Positions 32,042-44,640 of a stretch of 64,000 nt of DNA are shown in pieces. Origin of the DNA: Notamacropus eugenii. Lineage: Eukaryota > Chordata > Mammalia > Diprotodontia > Macropodidae. Under the pieces are notes generated by a model, which was not told the DNA's origin, did no database searches, and was given only the letters and a program-made list of their open reading frames with translations. The stretch spans positions 1,371,501-1,435,500 of the forward strand of contig NC_092878.1 of assembly GCF_028372415.1 (NCBI RefSeq). The letters are read 5' to 3'. The translations under genes were made by a program, and so were the position numbers. The stretch's first letter is position 1. Each line of letters starts with the position of its first letter.

Positions 32042-32934
32042 GGGGAGTTTTGCTTCACAATTGGATGAAACCCCCTGGATCCAGCATGTCCTAAAAGTCT
32101 TGGTGCAGTGCTAAGCTGCTGAAGCTTGCCGTCCTGCTGGAGGCCAGGCTGAAGCCTGCCCCAAGACTTGGGGACCCCGCGTTTGTTCCGATCTCAGGAG
32201 GGCGCTCCTGTCCAGTAAATTGTAGGAACAGGGTCTTGTTGTGTAACATGGGCACCCGAAACTATCAGGGCGCTTTACCCATGGGCCGACTTCACCTTCG
32301 ATTAATGTAAGAAAATAAGTGAACTGCCTTCTGTGGGAAACCATTTTTTCAGCCAATGCCTGTTATGAGTTTGAACAAAATCGGAAATCACAGGGATGCT
32401 CTCTCTCCAGGCAAGGAGAAGCCTTCTGATCTGGTGCTCACTTTAAAACCGGATGGATGTAAAAACTGCAGAATCATTATGTGAGATGGCTTTCACAGGA
32501 CTGCATCTAGGTTTTTGAAGTTGATAATTTTTGAACAGTTGCATCTATTTTGGCCGTCTTTCATGTTTGATAGACTGATTCCGAATTGGAAGAAATATTT
32601 ATGAAAATGGTATCTACATGACTACTGTTTACTTAAAAGAGCTCTCATCTCTAGTAACATCACCCTTCCCTTGTGTAGGGAGGCTTTGTGCAGAAATACA
32701 CATGACTGAAGACTAGTATTTAATATTAAGGTTTTCTGTACACCGTCCATCAGGTGTCAGAGATCAGTTGAGAAAGGAATTCTTCCCACTGGAGCTGTGG
32801 AGAGGAAATCTCAAACTCCACCCACCATCAGTATGCAAAGTGTGATGGAAAATTATTACTCCAGTTCTGCCATTCAGGAACGTTCTTTCACTATCACAGT
32901 AGTAATGACCAAGAAAGCAAAAAATAACAATATA
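32042..32934. other. Intron 1, nothing recognised
   Basis: About 900 bases after the TTCC tract with no repeat family or exon identified. Confidence 0.4.
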
Positions 32935-33150
32935 ATAATAATAGCTAACAGTATGTGCCTAGCCCTGTTATCTCATTTGAGACTCGTGACAACTCTGAAA
33001 GCTAGGCTCTATTATTATCTCTGTTTTTTCAGATGAGGAAACTGAGGCAAATAGCGATTATGTCACTTGCCCAGGATCACACAGCTAGCGAGTGTCTGAG
33101 GCCAGATTTGAACGTAGGCCTATCCGCTGTGCCACCTAGCTGCCTCAAAA
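32935..33150 (-). mobile_element. MIR/core-SINE, antisense
   Basis: cagatgaggaaactgaggca, gcccaggatcacacagctag, gtgtctgaggccagatttga, ctgtgccacctagctgcct: a complete tRNA head and core in reverse. Confidence 0.9.
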
Positions 33151-33299
33151 AAGTGGGTGGTGAGCCAATGTTTGACTTCTGGGTTGGCTCACAAACCCAA
33201 TTCTTGTACTTCCCTTTTCAGATTGGATCTGTTGTCCATGCCTGCCATTTTCATTTCTCCACTGATTTTAATGGGAGACCAAAGGAAGGATAATTGAGG

Positions 33300-33415
33300 A
33301 CAACTCAGTAGAATGTAAACTCTGTGATGGCAGGGACTATTTCATTTTTTTTGACCCTAGTACCTGGCACAGTGGCTTGAGCATAGTAAGTGCCTAATAA
33401 TAATTGAATGAACAG
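33300..33415 (+). mobile_element. L2 3' end
   Basis: gaatgtaaactctgtgatgg, cagggactatttca, tacctggcacagtggcttga, catagtaagtgcctaataat. Confidence 0.8.
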
Positions 33416-33884
33416 ATAACCCTAGGACTTGGAATTCCGATCTTTAATTTACAACTATTACACGTAAAGTTGCAGTCTTATTTTGTTATCTAGTATGTTA
33501 ATGGTGAGCTTACTTAAGAGGTCTGGTCTTGTGACTTGAAGTGTCATATGAATTAGGGCTGAAACAGCATGACTGTGGCTTGAGTTGTAGTTCTGAGTAG
33601 AAAGCTTCCGAGGTCTTGCTTGTTTGTTTAGTTTTATTTAATTTAGATCACTTTTTTTCTGCTTCCAGAAAGTTCTTTCCATTTTCAATTTGAGCCTTTT
33701 TCATGGCACTGTCACAAGTTAGCCAACATAGCCTACCTCCAACCCTCTACGCCCTTAAAAACAAGTATGTCTGTTTCAGGGATCTGGGTCCAGTTCTGCC
33801 TCTTGATATTCTTTCCTTAGTCAGCAGCATCCTTCAGGCAACTTTCCCCCTTGTTCTTGCCCTGTCAGTAGGATTTTAGGATCA
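33416..33884. other. Nothing recognised
   Basis: Intron 1 sequence without an identified feature. Confidence 0.4.
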
Positions 33885-34055
33885 TAGACACAGAATTGGA
33901 AGGGAACTTGTAGGTCATCTAGGCCTTTTCCCTCATTTTACAGATGAGGAAACTGAGGCATAAATGTTAAGTGACTAAGTTTTGGCAACCCAGAAAGTGT
34001 CACAGCCAAGATTCAAGCTCAGGTTTGACTGCAAACTCACTTTGTTTTTAGGCTG
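33885..34055 (-). repeat. MIR-type SINE
   Basis: catagacacagaattggaag, gtcatctaggccttttccct, cattttacagatgaggaaac, tgaggcataaatgttaagtg. Confidence 0.8.
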
Positions 34056-34349
34056 TTCTGCTTCCTTCTTTGATTCCACTCTTTTCTTTCTCTGTGCCTG
34101 TTCTACCCATTGTCTTACCAGTGGTCAATAATTATTTATAGCTGACAGACTTCTTCCTGATTTTTTCTCCTTAAGTCCAGTTCTCATCAAATAGTAACTG
34201 TATCCTGTCATGTTGATTTCTAAATGTAAAATAGCCACAGTCTCAACTACATCAGACATTGTACTCTGGAGATTTCTTTTCCTCTTTTGATCTTATAGGA
34301 TCTCAGAATATTAAAGAAAGGAATATTAAGGAAACTTGGAGGAGGCCAT

Positions 34350-34600
34350 GGGTAGCTAGGCAGTGCAGTTGATAAGAGCGCTGGGCTGTGAATCAGGAAG
34401 ACTTATCTTCTTGAGTTCCAATCTGGTCTCACGCTTACTAGCTGAGTGACCTTGAGCAAGTCACTTAATGCTATTTGCCTCAGTTTCCTCATCTGTAAAA
34501 TGAGTTTGAGAAGGAAATGGCACTCCAATATCTCTACCAAGAAAATTCCAAATGAGGTCATGAAGAGTCTGACCCAATTAATGACTAAATAGCAACAACA
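34350..34600 (+). mobile_element. tRNA-derived marsupial core-SINE
   Basis: ggtagctaggcagtgcagtt, gagttccaatctggtctcac, ttgagcaagtcacttaatgc, cctcagtttcctcatctgta, then gagaaggaaatggcactcc. Possible diverged target duplications ending gaggccat lie at 34338-34349 and 34602-34613. Confidence 0.9.
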
Positions 34601-34613
34601 AAGAAGAGGCCAT

Positions 34614-35696
34614 ATAGTCTAAACTGTACCTGGCAAAAAAAATCCCTTCTCTAGTGTACTTGGCCATCATGATTTCCTCTGTAGGCTCCTTTTTTCTCCA
34701 AGAGAATCAGATAGATTTAAAGAACTATAATGACTGATAAGTCCATGCCTGGAGCCTCTGACCCAAAGGAATTCTCCAGACCTCTCTCGCTGGAATCTGT
34801 TTGATCTAGTGAATTGAGAGCTGGCCTTTAAGTCAAGAAAGATGCGGGTTCAGGTGGACTCTGGGTTACACTTAACTCTCCCACAGCAACTTTCTAAGAT
34901 TATAAATTGTAAATCTTCTCTGGTAGAAGGAGATTCTTCCCTGTACCAGTGAAATCACAGGTACATACTAAAAGAAACAGCTTTTTCATTTTTTTATTCA
35001 AAGGTGTTTATATCCTTTTGTAAAAGGCTGTAGTTGTCTTTGTTCTCAGTATAAAGCAGTGTTAGTCCTGACCTCATCTGGCCATGAAGTATCAGCTGAC
35101 AGTTCCCGGCAGTACTGGTTTCTTGGGTTGTGGTCATATATATGTATACATGACTTCTTTTCTCAGGACCAGAACAAGATTGAGACCTTGGGTGGCAACG
35201 AAGTGACAGAAGTGGCTTCTTATATCCTCTTTTCCCTGTGAGGTGCCTCATGGGTGGTTTTATGAAAGATGAAGTTGGATGAAAGGAATGTGGGGCTATT
35301 TCTTATTCTCTGATAACCCTCACTGGACCAACTTACAACCTTTGCTTAAAGACTGCTAGTTAAAGGGAACCTACTGCTTCCAAAAGAAGCCCATTTTGCT
35401 TTTGGATGACTATTTACTAGGAAGTTTTTCTTTCTAATTAGCCTAAATTTGTATTGTAAAAACTTATCTTTCAAATCATCCCTTTCTTTTCAGATGTACC
35501 TAACCAGTTTTAGCCCCTCATATACATCCCAGACTATGTTTATCCCACTGCTGTTATAAAATCAATAGTTATTTAACATTTAATTCTAGTGAAGACAGTG
35601 TTTGAATTTTCAAGTGTGCTTATAATCCTGCACTGAACTGTAAGAGTTTTCAACTCTTTGCTTGGATTCCACCTCTAATCCTCCTTTAGATGCTGC
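34614..35696. other. Intron 1, nothing recognised
   Basis: About 1.1 kb without an identified repeat or exon. Confidence 0.4.
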
Positions 35697-35962
35697 TAAG
35701 TTAGCAAAGTGGATAGAGTGCCGAGTCTGGAGTCTGGAAGACCCAAGTTCAAATCTGACCTCTGACACTTAGCACCTGTGTGACTGGCCACCTGGACAAA
35801 TCACTTAACTCTGTTTGCCTCAGTTTCCTCAACTACAAAATGGGGATAATAACAGCACCTACCTCCCAGGGTTATTGTGAGGATCAGATGAGATATCAGT
35901 AAAGCGCTTGTTCAGCGTGGCACATGATAGGCACATAGTAGGTGCTATATGAGTGTTTATTC
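35697..35962 (+). mobile_element. MIR-type SINE, near full length
   Basis: gcaaagtggatagagtgccg, agttcaaatctgacctctga, tttgcctcagtttcctcaac, aatggggataataacagca, then cacatagtaggtgctatatg at the L2-like tail. Confidence 0.9.
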
Positions 35963-36700
35963 CTCCCTTTCCTCCCCCAGTCTAGTCTGACACCAAGTCC
36001 AGTTGACTCTCTGCAGTGTGTTTTATTTAGATTTGTCCCACCTCCCCCTTTCTCCATTTTGACAGTTTACTAGCTTTTGTGTGTTTCCTGTGGATTTCTG
36101 AAAGAGCTTTCTACCTGCTCTTCCTCATACCAGCCTCTATCTACTATCCCTCAGCATAATTTCTAGAATTTTCCTGAAGCATTTTCATTTCCATAAGAAA
36201 TATGTAATGTCTTCTTAATTAATAATGTCCATCCTAGCAAGCTTCAAATTTGATTATCAGTGTTGAAGCCTCCATGAACAGTTCCTTCTCCATTACTTTC
36301 TACTTTCCATATCCTTATATCTGTTCCATGTTTGGATCCTCTCCAGCTTAGCTTCTCTGTTCTAACCAGCTAACCATTTTTTTTTCACCCTGTCTCTCCA
36401 GCTAATCTTATATTTAGATCTTTCTGATTACGTGTACCTTCCATTTCTCCATTTTGCCTTCCTGAAATGTTTTCTGACCTTTTCTGTTAGTCTCTGTCAA
36501 TCACTTTTTATAAAATGTGACTCAAAATTTACTCCGTCTGGGAGCATCTTTATTGATTCTGCTACTTTTTTTTTCCTATCAGTATCTATCAGTTTACCTT
36601 TCAGTCTAATAAAAGTTCTAGCTTGGACCTTAATTCTGTATTTTTGGTTTTTGCATGGCCTACAAGCTAAATATTTTTAGCTTTATGTTAGTTTTTACAT
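35963..36700 (+). mobile_element. Possible degraded L2 sequence
   Basis: T/C-rich stretch with L2-like flavour around 36010-36500, but too diverged to follow with certainty. No exon recognised. Confidence 0.3.
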
Positions 36701-37890
36701 TTTTAAATTGTTGAAAAAAATCAAAAGAAGATTATTTCATCACGTGAAAATTATATGAAACTTCAATTTCATTGTTCATAAATAAGGTTTTATTGGAGTC
36801 CAACCAGGCTCATTTGTTTCTGTATTGTTGATGGGTGCTTCCGTGCTTTATTGGTAAAGTTAAGCATTTGCAAGAGACCATATATGGCACTCTCATAGCT
36901 TTGCATTGCTGCTGCTTGGCATGGTACAAATTTGCAGTGACATAGTTATAATTTAACAGTGTTTTGAGTCTCACGAGTATTTCTCTACTGTGACATTTTA
37001 TATTTTTCTATGACCCATGCATACCTATCATTTCCAAAAAAAGAAAAGAGGAAAAAAGTGGACTTGGAATGTCATGCTCTTCAGGCACATTGGAGTATGG
37101 ATTGTTTTATCTAATTAGATGGCAAAGCATTGTACTTATTATGCAGTGATACCATAGCTGCCCTAAAAAGAATACAATGTATGTTGATCGTACCAGACTA
37201 AGCACTCATCACAGTCTTCTTAACTCATCGGAAATCAATGATCAGAAAAATTAGAAAATGTAAAACTCATTCTAACAGAATTTCTTGACAGAAATGAAAG
37301 ATGCAAATGAGACAGTAGGCAAAGTAAGCTTCCAACTAGCTCATTTGTTAGCCAATCAAGGAAAGCCATTGACCAGATGGTGAATTAATTAAATTGTGTT
37401 TGATTGCAGACAGCTAAAGAAATGTGTCCAGAGAAGAAAAACTTTTTTTTTTTAGACTAGTAGTCTTTTGGCTCAATTAAAATCATATGCTTATGGATTG
37501 AATATTAGTATTTGGCAGTACCTATCGATGAGGAAAAGACATTTTCAAAGATGAAATACCTAAAATCTCATTATAGATTATAGATGAAAATTTGCAGTTG
37601 ATTTTAAGGATAGAGAAATACTAACTTTGAGCGCACTTAAGTGAAAGGTTATCCCTCCCTTCAAGAATTCAGTTCTTATCGGTAGGCCTTTGTTACAAAA
37701 AAAGTACTCAATTGTGAATATATTATGAAATCTTATATTTTGAATTTCATAAATAAAAATTGTGAAAATTAGTTTTTTCCTGTTATATGAGTTCCTCAAT
37801 AATATTCTCAGTTTTGTCTTTTGGCACACAGAATCTAAAATGTTTACTATTTGAACATCTACAGAAAAGAAATTGTTGACCCCTGATCTG
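36700..37890 (+). mobile_element. hAT-family DNA transposon, internally deleted
   Basis: The left part has gaagattatttcatcacgtg, aaattatatgaaacttcaat, then ataaataaggttttattgga, a well-known mammalian hAT end region. The right end closes with aaattgttgacccctgatct. Between them lies a transposase N-terminal remnant: CCAAAAAAAGAAAAG (PKKRK-like), and at 37321-37374 KVSFQLAHLLANQGKPLT, close to the ASYKVSHLIAKAGKPFTDGE motif of hAT-derived host genes. Stops interrupt it. Confidence 0.7.
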
Positions 37891-38079
37891 AGCCACTGCC
37901 AGATGTTGTCATTTCTATCTCCTCAACTTGGTCTTGATAATTCATCATGGCAGGACCTTAAGCTAGATCCTTTACATCTCTTGCTTGAACTACTGCACTG
38001 CTTTCTTATTGTACCTGGCACAATGTCTGGTACATAGTAGGTTCTTAATAGAGCCTTGTTGACTGAGGTATAATATCAC
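37891..38079 (+). mobile_element. L2 3' end, probable
   Basis: tattgtacctggcacaatgt, ctggtacatagtaggttctt, aatagagccttgttgactga. Confidence 0.7.
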
Positions 38080-38621
38080 AGAGTTTAATTGTTTGCTAAA
38101 TCTTGTTGATTCTTATTCTGTGAATCTCTTGACTTGGTCCCTTCTCTTCACTCACATGGCCACCGCCCTTCTGCAGTCCCCATTCCCTCTATTCCTGGAT
38201 TATGCAAAAACGCTCATAGTATTCTGCTTCAAGTCTATTCCTTCTTTAATCCAGCATCTACATGGGTGTCACATTGATATTTGTAAAGCAGAGATCTAAC
38301 TATATCACTCCCTATTTCAGGAATAAAATATAAAGCCCTTCATAATTTGGCTCCAACCTATATTTTTAGACTGATCCATCTTCTTCTTTTTCATATGCTC
38401 TGTATTCTAGTCAAACCGTTCCCCTACCTGGCATTCCATTTCTGTGCTTTTGCATGGTCTCCTATCTCTGAGGTACATTCTTTTCATTTTTGCCCCTTTG
38501 AGTCCCAAGGACCGCCTCCTATATGATGTCACTTTTCTGATCCTTCCAGATGTAATGTCATTTGTCTTTGACCCCAAATTCCTTTGCACTCCCTTTTTCT
38601 GTATTTTGTTTTTGTAATGCG
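38080..38621 (+). mobile_element. L2 LINE, split by L1 (left part)
   Basis: agcagagatctaactatatc, aaagcccttcataatttggc, ggcattccatttctgtgct-type segments in L2 order. Continues after the L1 with the L2 3' end at 39353. Confidence 0.75.
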
Positions 38622-39352
38622 TTTTTTCTTTTTTAACTCTTTTTTATTATTAATTTATTTGTTTTCAGTGTTCTGTAATCATTTCCATATATCTTAGATT
38701 TTTTCTCCTTTCTCCCCCTCTTCCCCCCACCACTCCACCCCCTCCCTGAGATGGCATACAGTTTTATATATGGATTTTACACATACATTCCTATTAAATA
38801 CCTTTTCACCTTAGTCATGTTGCATAGAAGAATTAAAATGAATGGGAGAAATCATAAAACAAACCAAAATATAATATGAAAGAAAATAATCTGCTTCATT
38901 CTGCTGTCGAATTCCATAGTTCTTTCCCTGAATGTGGAAGGCATTTTGCCTTAAGAGACCATTGGGAATTATTTAAGTCCTTGCATTGCAATGAAGTACT
39001 AAGTCTACTAGAAAAAATCCTCGGCACACGGTGGTTGTTGCTGTGTATAAAGTTCTCCTGGTTCTGCACCTTTCACTCAGCATCAGTTCATATAAGTCTT
39101 TCCAGGCCTATCTGCCATCTTCCTGTTCATCATTTCTTATAGCACAATAGCATTCCATTACATTCATACACCACAGTTTATTCAGCCATTCCCCAATTGA
39201 TGGGCATCCCCTTGATGTCCAGTTTTTGGCCACCACAAAGAGAGCTACTATAAATTTTTTTGTGCATGTGCGACCCTTTCCCATTTTTATGATCTCTTGG
39301 GGGTACTGTCCTAGAAGCGGTATTGCTGGATCAAAGGGTATTCACGTGTTTT
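38622..39352 (-). mobile_element. 5'-truncated L1 inserted in L2
   Basis: T-rich left end (reversed A-tail), then tgaatgggagaaatcataaa, gttctcctggttctgcacct, tgatgggcatccccttgatg, ttggccaccacaaagagag. L2 sequence on both sides. Borders are T-rich, so target duplications are ambiguous. Very like the L1 at 25743-26596. Confidence 0.88.
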
Positions 39353-39470
39353 TTTTCTTCCAGTAGAATATGAGCTCCTTGGGGACAAGGGATGTTTAAT
39401 TTTTTCATTTCAGTGTCTGACACATTGCCTTGGCTTGTGGTATTTGATAAATGATAAATGAATTCTATTG
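39353..39470 (+). mobile_element. L2 LINE, right part after L1
   Basis: gtagaatatgagctccttgg, ggacaagggatg, tttgataaatgataaatgaa: L2 3' end. Confidence 0.75.
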
Positions 39471-40194
39471 CAGATTTTTTTAGCAAGTAATTTTCATGGA
39501 ATCTGCAAGTTTCTCTGAGTTTTTGAGATTGTTTTTGTATTATTTTCATATTTTGGGACCTCACTTTATCATGTATTAAGGATAGCATCTGGAGCAGGAA
39601 CAAATTACATTCCACCATTACTGTATACTGGGGATATACCTCATGGAACCCTGGAATTCCAAAGACTATTTGTCTACATTAGTGGTTCTAAAACTTTATC
39701 TTCAGGTTATAAAAAAACCCAATAGTGGGGTGGGGACAGAAATTCCATACAGTCAGAATAGGGAGTAACCTAGTGCTGTAATTTGAAGGGTTCTAAAACA
39801 AGTATTTGAACATATTCTCCTTCACTGAGATTTGATTGTATGGAATCTACAACTGGAAATTTCATTCTTTAGGTTACTTACCTTGCAGTCCTCTTTCAGA
39901 AATGTGCTTATGTCCTGGAAAGGAGACCTTATTAAATGAATTTGCACAAGGTGTTAGCATTTTGTCAGATTCTTTCTAAGTTGATCAGAATGATCCTGGT
40001 CATTAAAACATAAGAACTCTTGGGGACCCTTGAAAGAGAGCACAGAATTCTGTCACTTCACAATTTGACCCAAGGTAGAATTTTTCCTGAGGCTGAATGA
40101 ATGAATTCCACAATGGTGCTGTCCCAGAAACCCATCATTAATTTTTGTGATCCCCTAACAATTCCTTTTAGGATCTTTGTGGTCTATCTTCCTG
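39471..40194. other. Nothing recognised
   Basis: Intron 1 sequence with no identified feature. Confidence 0.4.
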
Positions 40195-40420
40195 TAGTGG
40201 AAAGCACATGGGAGTGGGGATCAGGAGAGTTAGATTCTAGTCCCAAGTAGTTTTAGGAGGGACGTCTTTTAGCTAGCCCCTAGCTAGCTACCTGTGATGA
40301 ACTCTCTTTGTGTTTTTTGGGCAAGAAGCCTTTCTTGGACTTAATTTCCTATCTGTAAAATGGAAGTTAGACCAGATGATTTCAAGGGTTCCTTCTAGTT
40401 CTACTAGTCAATGATTCTCC
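40195..40420 (+). repeat. MIR-type SINE
   Basis: gtagtggaaagcacatggga head, then ggacttaatttcctatctgt, aaaatggaagttagaccaga, tgatttcaagggttccttct. An insertion of short tagctagc words breaks the middle. Confidence 0.75.
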
Positions 40421-41855
40421 TGAATGGATATGCAAATTTACCCCAGGTCATACCTTAATGATAAGTTTAAAGTCCTTCATAATCTGTCTCCAAACTACTA
40501 ATGATCTCTGTATAAAGGTAAGAATAGGTGAAGGTAGCAGAAAAAAAAAATTTGGAAAATATGGATCAGGAATACAAGTGAGAGGTGAAAGACTTGTAGA
40601 TTAAGCAGAAGCTTCAGATCTACTTATTTTTAATATTCAAATGCAATAATAGTTACAAGGTACTTTGCAAGACCATGTCCCTGACATGAATAGGATAACA
40701 AAAACAAAAAATGATTGTACTTTAACTTATGAAACAGCTTATTATTAATATAAATATCATTCCTGAATCAGTTGTCCGTTTAGTGAGAACACCAACTTTT
40801 TAGAGCAAAGATCAAAGTAAATATAAAACGAAGAATTTTTAAAAATGGAAAGTTCAATTAAAACAGATCCAATCTGGCTTATTAAATAAGTTATTGATAT
40901 AGAAAAATGAAATAAATGGAAGAAAGAAGAACAAATTACAATATTTTCATTTAGAAATTTAACCAATATAAATCAGTGGTCATAATGAGGAGACCTAAAG
41001 AGCCTAAAAAGAGTACATTTAGTCCACAAATACTTATTTTCCACAGCAACCAAAGGCAATACTAGTTTAGAATATGCTTTGTAAAAACTTAATTGAGGAC
41101 GGTATAAGATTATGAGCAGTAACATCTAAAACCGAAGTAGGTAGTAAACCATTTTAAAGAAACCTTGGTAGAGACCCAGTTGAACAAAGTCACCACAGGC
41201 ACGTGATAAGAATGAAATTGGAGGGAAAGTGGCAAACACACAAAGGATGGGAATGATCTGTAAAGATTTTTATAATAAACTTTTCACTAGAACAGTGGAT
41301 CTGCTACATTAAAGTTCTAATGTCATTTTCCTGGATGGATTTATAGAGAGGCTAAAAAAAATGGTGCTAAAGAGAATAAAAAAACTATCCAAAACAGTCT
41401 TAACCATCCCACCAGGGCTGAAATGAGCACGATGGATTAGCTAACCAAACACATTTAGATCTGGTTATCAGATCTACACAGTTAAGTTATTTACATACTT
41501 AGAGGTTTTGGACTCTGGATGTTCATTACAAATTCAAGGAGCCATTCATGTGGAGCTCTTCTATGGCACATACCCTTAGAGAAGGTCTTTCTCCCAGATA
41601 ACTAATGAGGCTTTTGGTTCTGGTCGCGGTAAACAAAGAAGGATGCCTCTCTCTTTAGATAAAAGGGCATTCTCTTGAGGTTATCACCATTCTGACTTCT
41701 TGGGGAATTTAGCACATTCCTTACTTTTGATAAGGTCCCTAATTCAGGAGACATATAGAGAGTAGCAGACCAACAACACTATTGCAACCTTAATTCCTAA
41801 TTTTCATAATTCAGTGGAGGCCTTGGCTGAGTAAGCTTCCATTGTATCCATCTAT
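40421..41855. other. Intron 1, nothing recognised
   Basis: About 1.4 kb of AT-rich DNA without an identified repeat or exon. Confidence 0.4.
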
Positions 41856-41859
41856 CTAT

Positions 41860-41940
41860 CCTTCTGTCTAATCTGTTTTGTTGTCTTTATATTCCCTGTG
41901 CCTTTTGCATAGTAGCTGCTTGATGTTCTGATTGAATGAT
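41860..41940 (+). mobile_element. L2 3' end fragment
   Basis: ttatattccctgtgcctttt, gcatagtagctgcttgatgt. Confidence 0.55.
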
Positions 41941-41954
41941 AGAATAGTTTATAT

Positions 41955-42330
41955 TCTCATTGAGGGAATTCCTGGTTGACTGTTTTGGTAGGAAACAGGT
42001 GGGATTTTGAAAACGATATTCCATGGTATATCAATGAAAACTATTGAATATAAGATTCCATTGTGTTTATTGACTATAAAAAAAGCATTTAATTTAGTAG
42101 AGCCAAATATTGACTGAAAGACCCCCCCTCCAACAAGTTTGCTATGCAAAATTGCTTTAAAGATACCAGAGATACTGTGTTCTGGCTGACCCTCTGATCA
42201 TTAACACCAATTCATGTATAAAATAGACATTCTCAGCAAAGATCATCGTAAAGTAGATCCAATAGGGAGGATTGAAGAGAGATTCCCGTATAACTGGTGA
42301 AATTTTCTAACTGCTTATGTTTGCAGATTA
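41955..42330 (+). mobile_element. RTE-like reverse transcriptase scrap
   Basis: About 42060-42110 reads LLTIKKAFNLVEPNID, resembling the FIDYKKAFDSVE motif of LINE reverse transcriptases, best known in RTE-type elements. The upstream text (attgaatataagattccatt) also fits. Short and decayed; an L2 or L1 origin is not excluded. Confidence 0.4.
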
Positions 42331-42399
42331 ATTAAATCAGTCCTGGGCATATTTTCAGAGTGCTGGTGTTCAGTACTAGGGATGTAATAGTCTTGCGTT

Positions 42400-43230
42400 T
42401 AAAAACATTTTTTTCTTAAAATTTTAAAAAATTCTGAGCTTGACAAACACTAAAACAAAATAGAACAAAGCACAAACATTTCCACATGCAAAGAAAGAAA
42501 CTCAAAAGAGGAGTATGTAGAAAATTGAATCTTTATCCAGTGCTGCTTGTTTAAATTAAAAATATATAATACTTTCAGATCTCTCCTCAAAGCTGTCCTT
42601 TTCTGTGCTATCTTTTCCAAATGAATTTTGATATTATTTTATCCAGCTCTAGAAAATAATTGTCTGATAGTTTAATTGGTATGGCACTAAATAAGTAAAT
42701 TAATTTAGGTAGAATTGTCATTTTTATTCTATTAGCACGGCTTCTGTGCTATCTTTTGAACTACCTCCTGCACTCTGTGGATTTAAAAATGTTTCAGTGA
42801 CTCTTTTAGTTTTTCTACCACTTTTTCACCACCCTTCTTCATGTCTCTTGGCAAAAAAACAAACAAAAAACCAAATAAGCAAAGTCAAGCAAAACAAATC
42901 AATATAGTGTCCATTTCTGAAAATCTGAAGTCTCCTATAACATAGGAAGTAAGTAACATGCTCTGTTATAAATCACCTGGAGATATGGTTAGTCATTGAT
43001 TTGATCAGAGTTTTTAAGTCCTTGAGAGTTTTTTCTTCACAGTGTTATCATTGTATAAATTAGATGCTTGCTTTGTCTCACTTCATTCTGCATCATTTTC
43101 TGCTTCTCCAGTTTCTCTAAAATGATCCCTAATCATTTCTTCTGGTGCAGTTACAGTTATATACCACAATTTATTCAACCATTTCCCATTTGATAGACAC
43201 CCCCTTAGTTTCCTGTTCGTTTTTGAAAAT
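42400..43230 (-). mobile_element. Old L1 pieces, antisense
   Basis: tccaaatgaattttgatatt, ttggtatggcactaaataag (ORF2 region), then tcatttcttctggtgcagtt, tataccacaatttattcaac, catttcccatttgatagaca (ORF2 tail). More diverged than the other L1 copies and probably two fragments. Confidence 0.65.
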
Positions 43231-43239
43231 CCTTCTTTG

Positions 43240-44500
43240 GATTAGAAAGTGTGTTTTGTTTGTGATTGTTCTTTCCTCTGTATGATTCTCCTTTTTAATC
43301 CCACCTTCCTATCCCTGCCTTTATCCTTGAGTTTGATGTATTTCTATGCTAAATCTCTGTGTTTAACCTTTTTTTTTGTCCAGTTTAGGTAAGAGGTTTA
43401 TCTGATACCTGCACTCCTTACCTCTTTCTCAGTGTTTGTATATTTTTCTCGTACCCTTCTTTATGAAAAATCGCAAGTCCTACACCATTCTTCTTCCTTT
43501 TTATATAAGTGTATTTTCTTTTACCCTCTTTTTCTTTTCCTTTTTAAAACTTTCAGAACGGAATCTGTTCATCTCCAGGACCTCTTTTTCTTATTTAACT
43601 CTCTCAACATCTTTTGAAGATACTAAAGTCTGGAAGGGATGTTTCTTCTCCTAGTAGTAGTGTTAGCCCTTCATCATCATTCAGTCCTTTCCAATTACTC
43701 AAATCAATTTACCTTTCTAGCTTTCCCTTGAGTTGTGTTTTTGTCCTTGGGGGTAGGGGTGGGCAGATAGGATTTGTATAGTGCCTACTGTCTGCCAAGC
43801 ACTGTTGTACAAATGTTACTTCTTTTACTTTTTCTTTTAACCATTATTGCTTCATTTGATCCTTACATCAACCTTACAAAGTAGCTACTGTTATTATCAT
43901 CCCTGTTTTACAGTTGAGGAAACTGAGGCAAAGAGAAGTTAAATGACTTGCCCAGGATAGACCTGAGGTCTAATCTGGTCTTAGACACTTACTAGCTGTG
44001 TGACCCTGGGCAAGTCATTTAAGCCTATATCTTTTGTGGAATATTAGATTTTAAAATTCCTTTGTTCATAGTAGAAGTTGAAGGTCTTGTGTATACTAAC
44101 TGTTGTCCTTTTGGTACTTGGACTCTTTCTTTCTGACTTCTACCAGTACTGTTTTTTTCATTTGATACTGCAGCACTGGATTTTGACCAGGATATTACTC
44201 GGACTTTTTGTCTTGAGAGTTCTTTCAGGACATCATTGCTGGATTCTTTCTGTTTTTACTTTGACCTCTTTAATAGATCTGCTAGTTTAAATTTGATTTA
44301 TTGAAATATGGTTTTCAGGATCTTTTAAAAAGTCATATTTTTTCAGTATTCTGATGATTCTTAGATATCTCCTTGATGTTTTCCTAGGTCAATTGTTTTT
44401 GATACCAGATACTGTATAGTTTCTTCCTATCCCCCCAATATTTTGATTTTATTTTAATGTATCCTCCTGTCACATGGAGTCATTAATTTCTTTTTGATCT
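43240..44500 (-). mobile_element. Old HAL1/L1 ORF1-region copy, antisense
   Basis: Parts match the antisense UTR and ORF1 region of the HAL1 at 23.6-27.4 kb: tgagagttctttcaggacat, atttattgaaatatggtttt, cagtattctgatgattctta. It is interrupted by a MIR at 43765-44032. Low similarity, so partly inferred. Confidence 0.45.
43765..44032 (-). repeat. MIR/SINE, antisense, with a short sense SINE piece
   Basis: gtgcctactgtctgccaagc, gttttacagttgaggaaact, gaggcaaagagaagttaaat, acttgcccagga on -; then from about 43970 a sense piece: ggtcttagacacttactagc, tgtgaccctgggcaagtcat. Confidence 0.8.
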
Positions 44501-44529
44501 GTTCTGATTTTCCCTGGTGCATTACTTGG

Positions 44530-44640
44530 GTAAATCAGCAAGTCAACAACCGTTTATTAAGCATCTGCCATGCTCCAGGCACTGTGCTAAGTGCTGGGGA
44601 TACAAAGACAGAAAGCAAAAACAAATGCCAAAAACACCAA
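44530..44640 (-). mobile_element. L2 3' end fragment
   Basis: caaccgtttattaagcatct, gctccaggcactgtgctaag, tgctggggatacaaagac. Confidence 0.88.

Noticed and set aside
31045-32058. A 337-codon open frame on - (KEGR repeats)
   Set aside because: Mirror image of the TTCC microsatellite; low-complexity translation only.
30342-32114. A 590-codon open frame on + across the CpG island and TTCC tract
   Set aside because: It reads as GC-rich noise followed by (SFLP)n; TTCC repeats have no stop codon in any frame. It ignores the DMXL2 splice donor and has no conserved motif.
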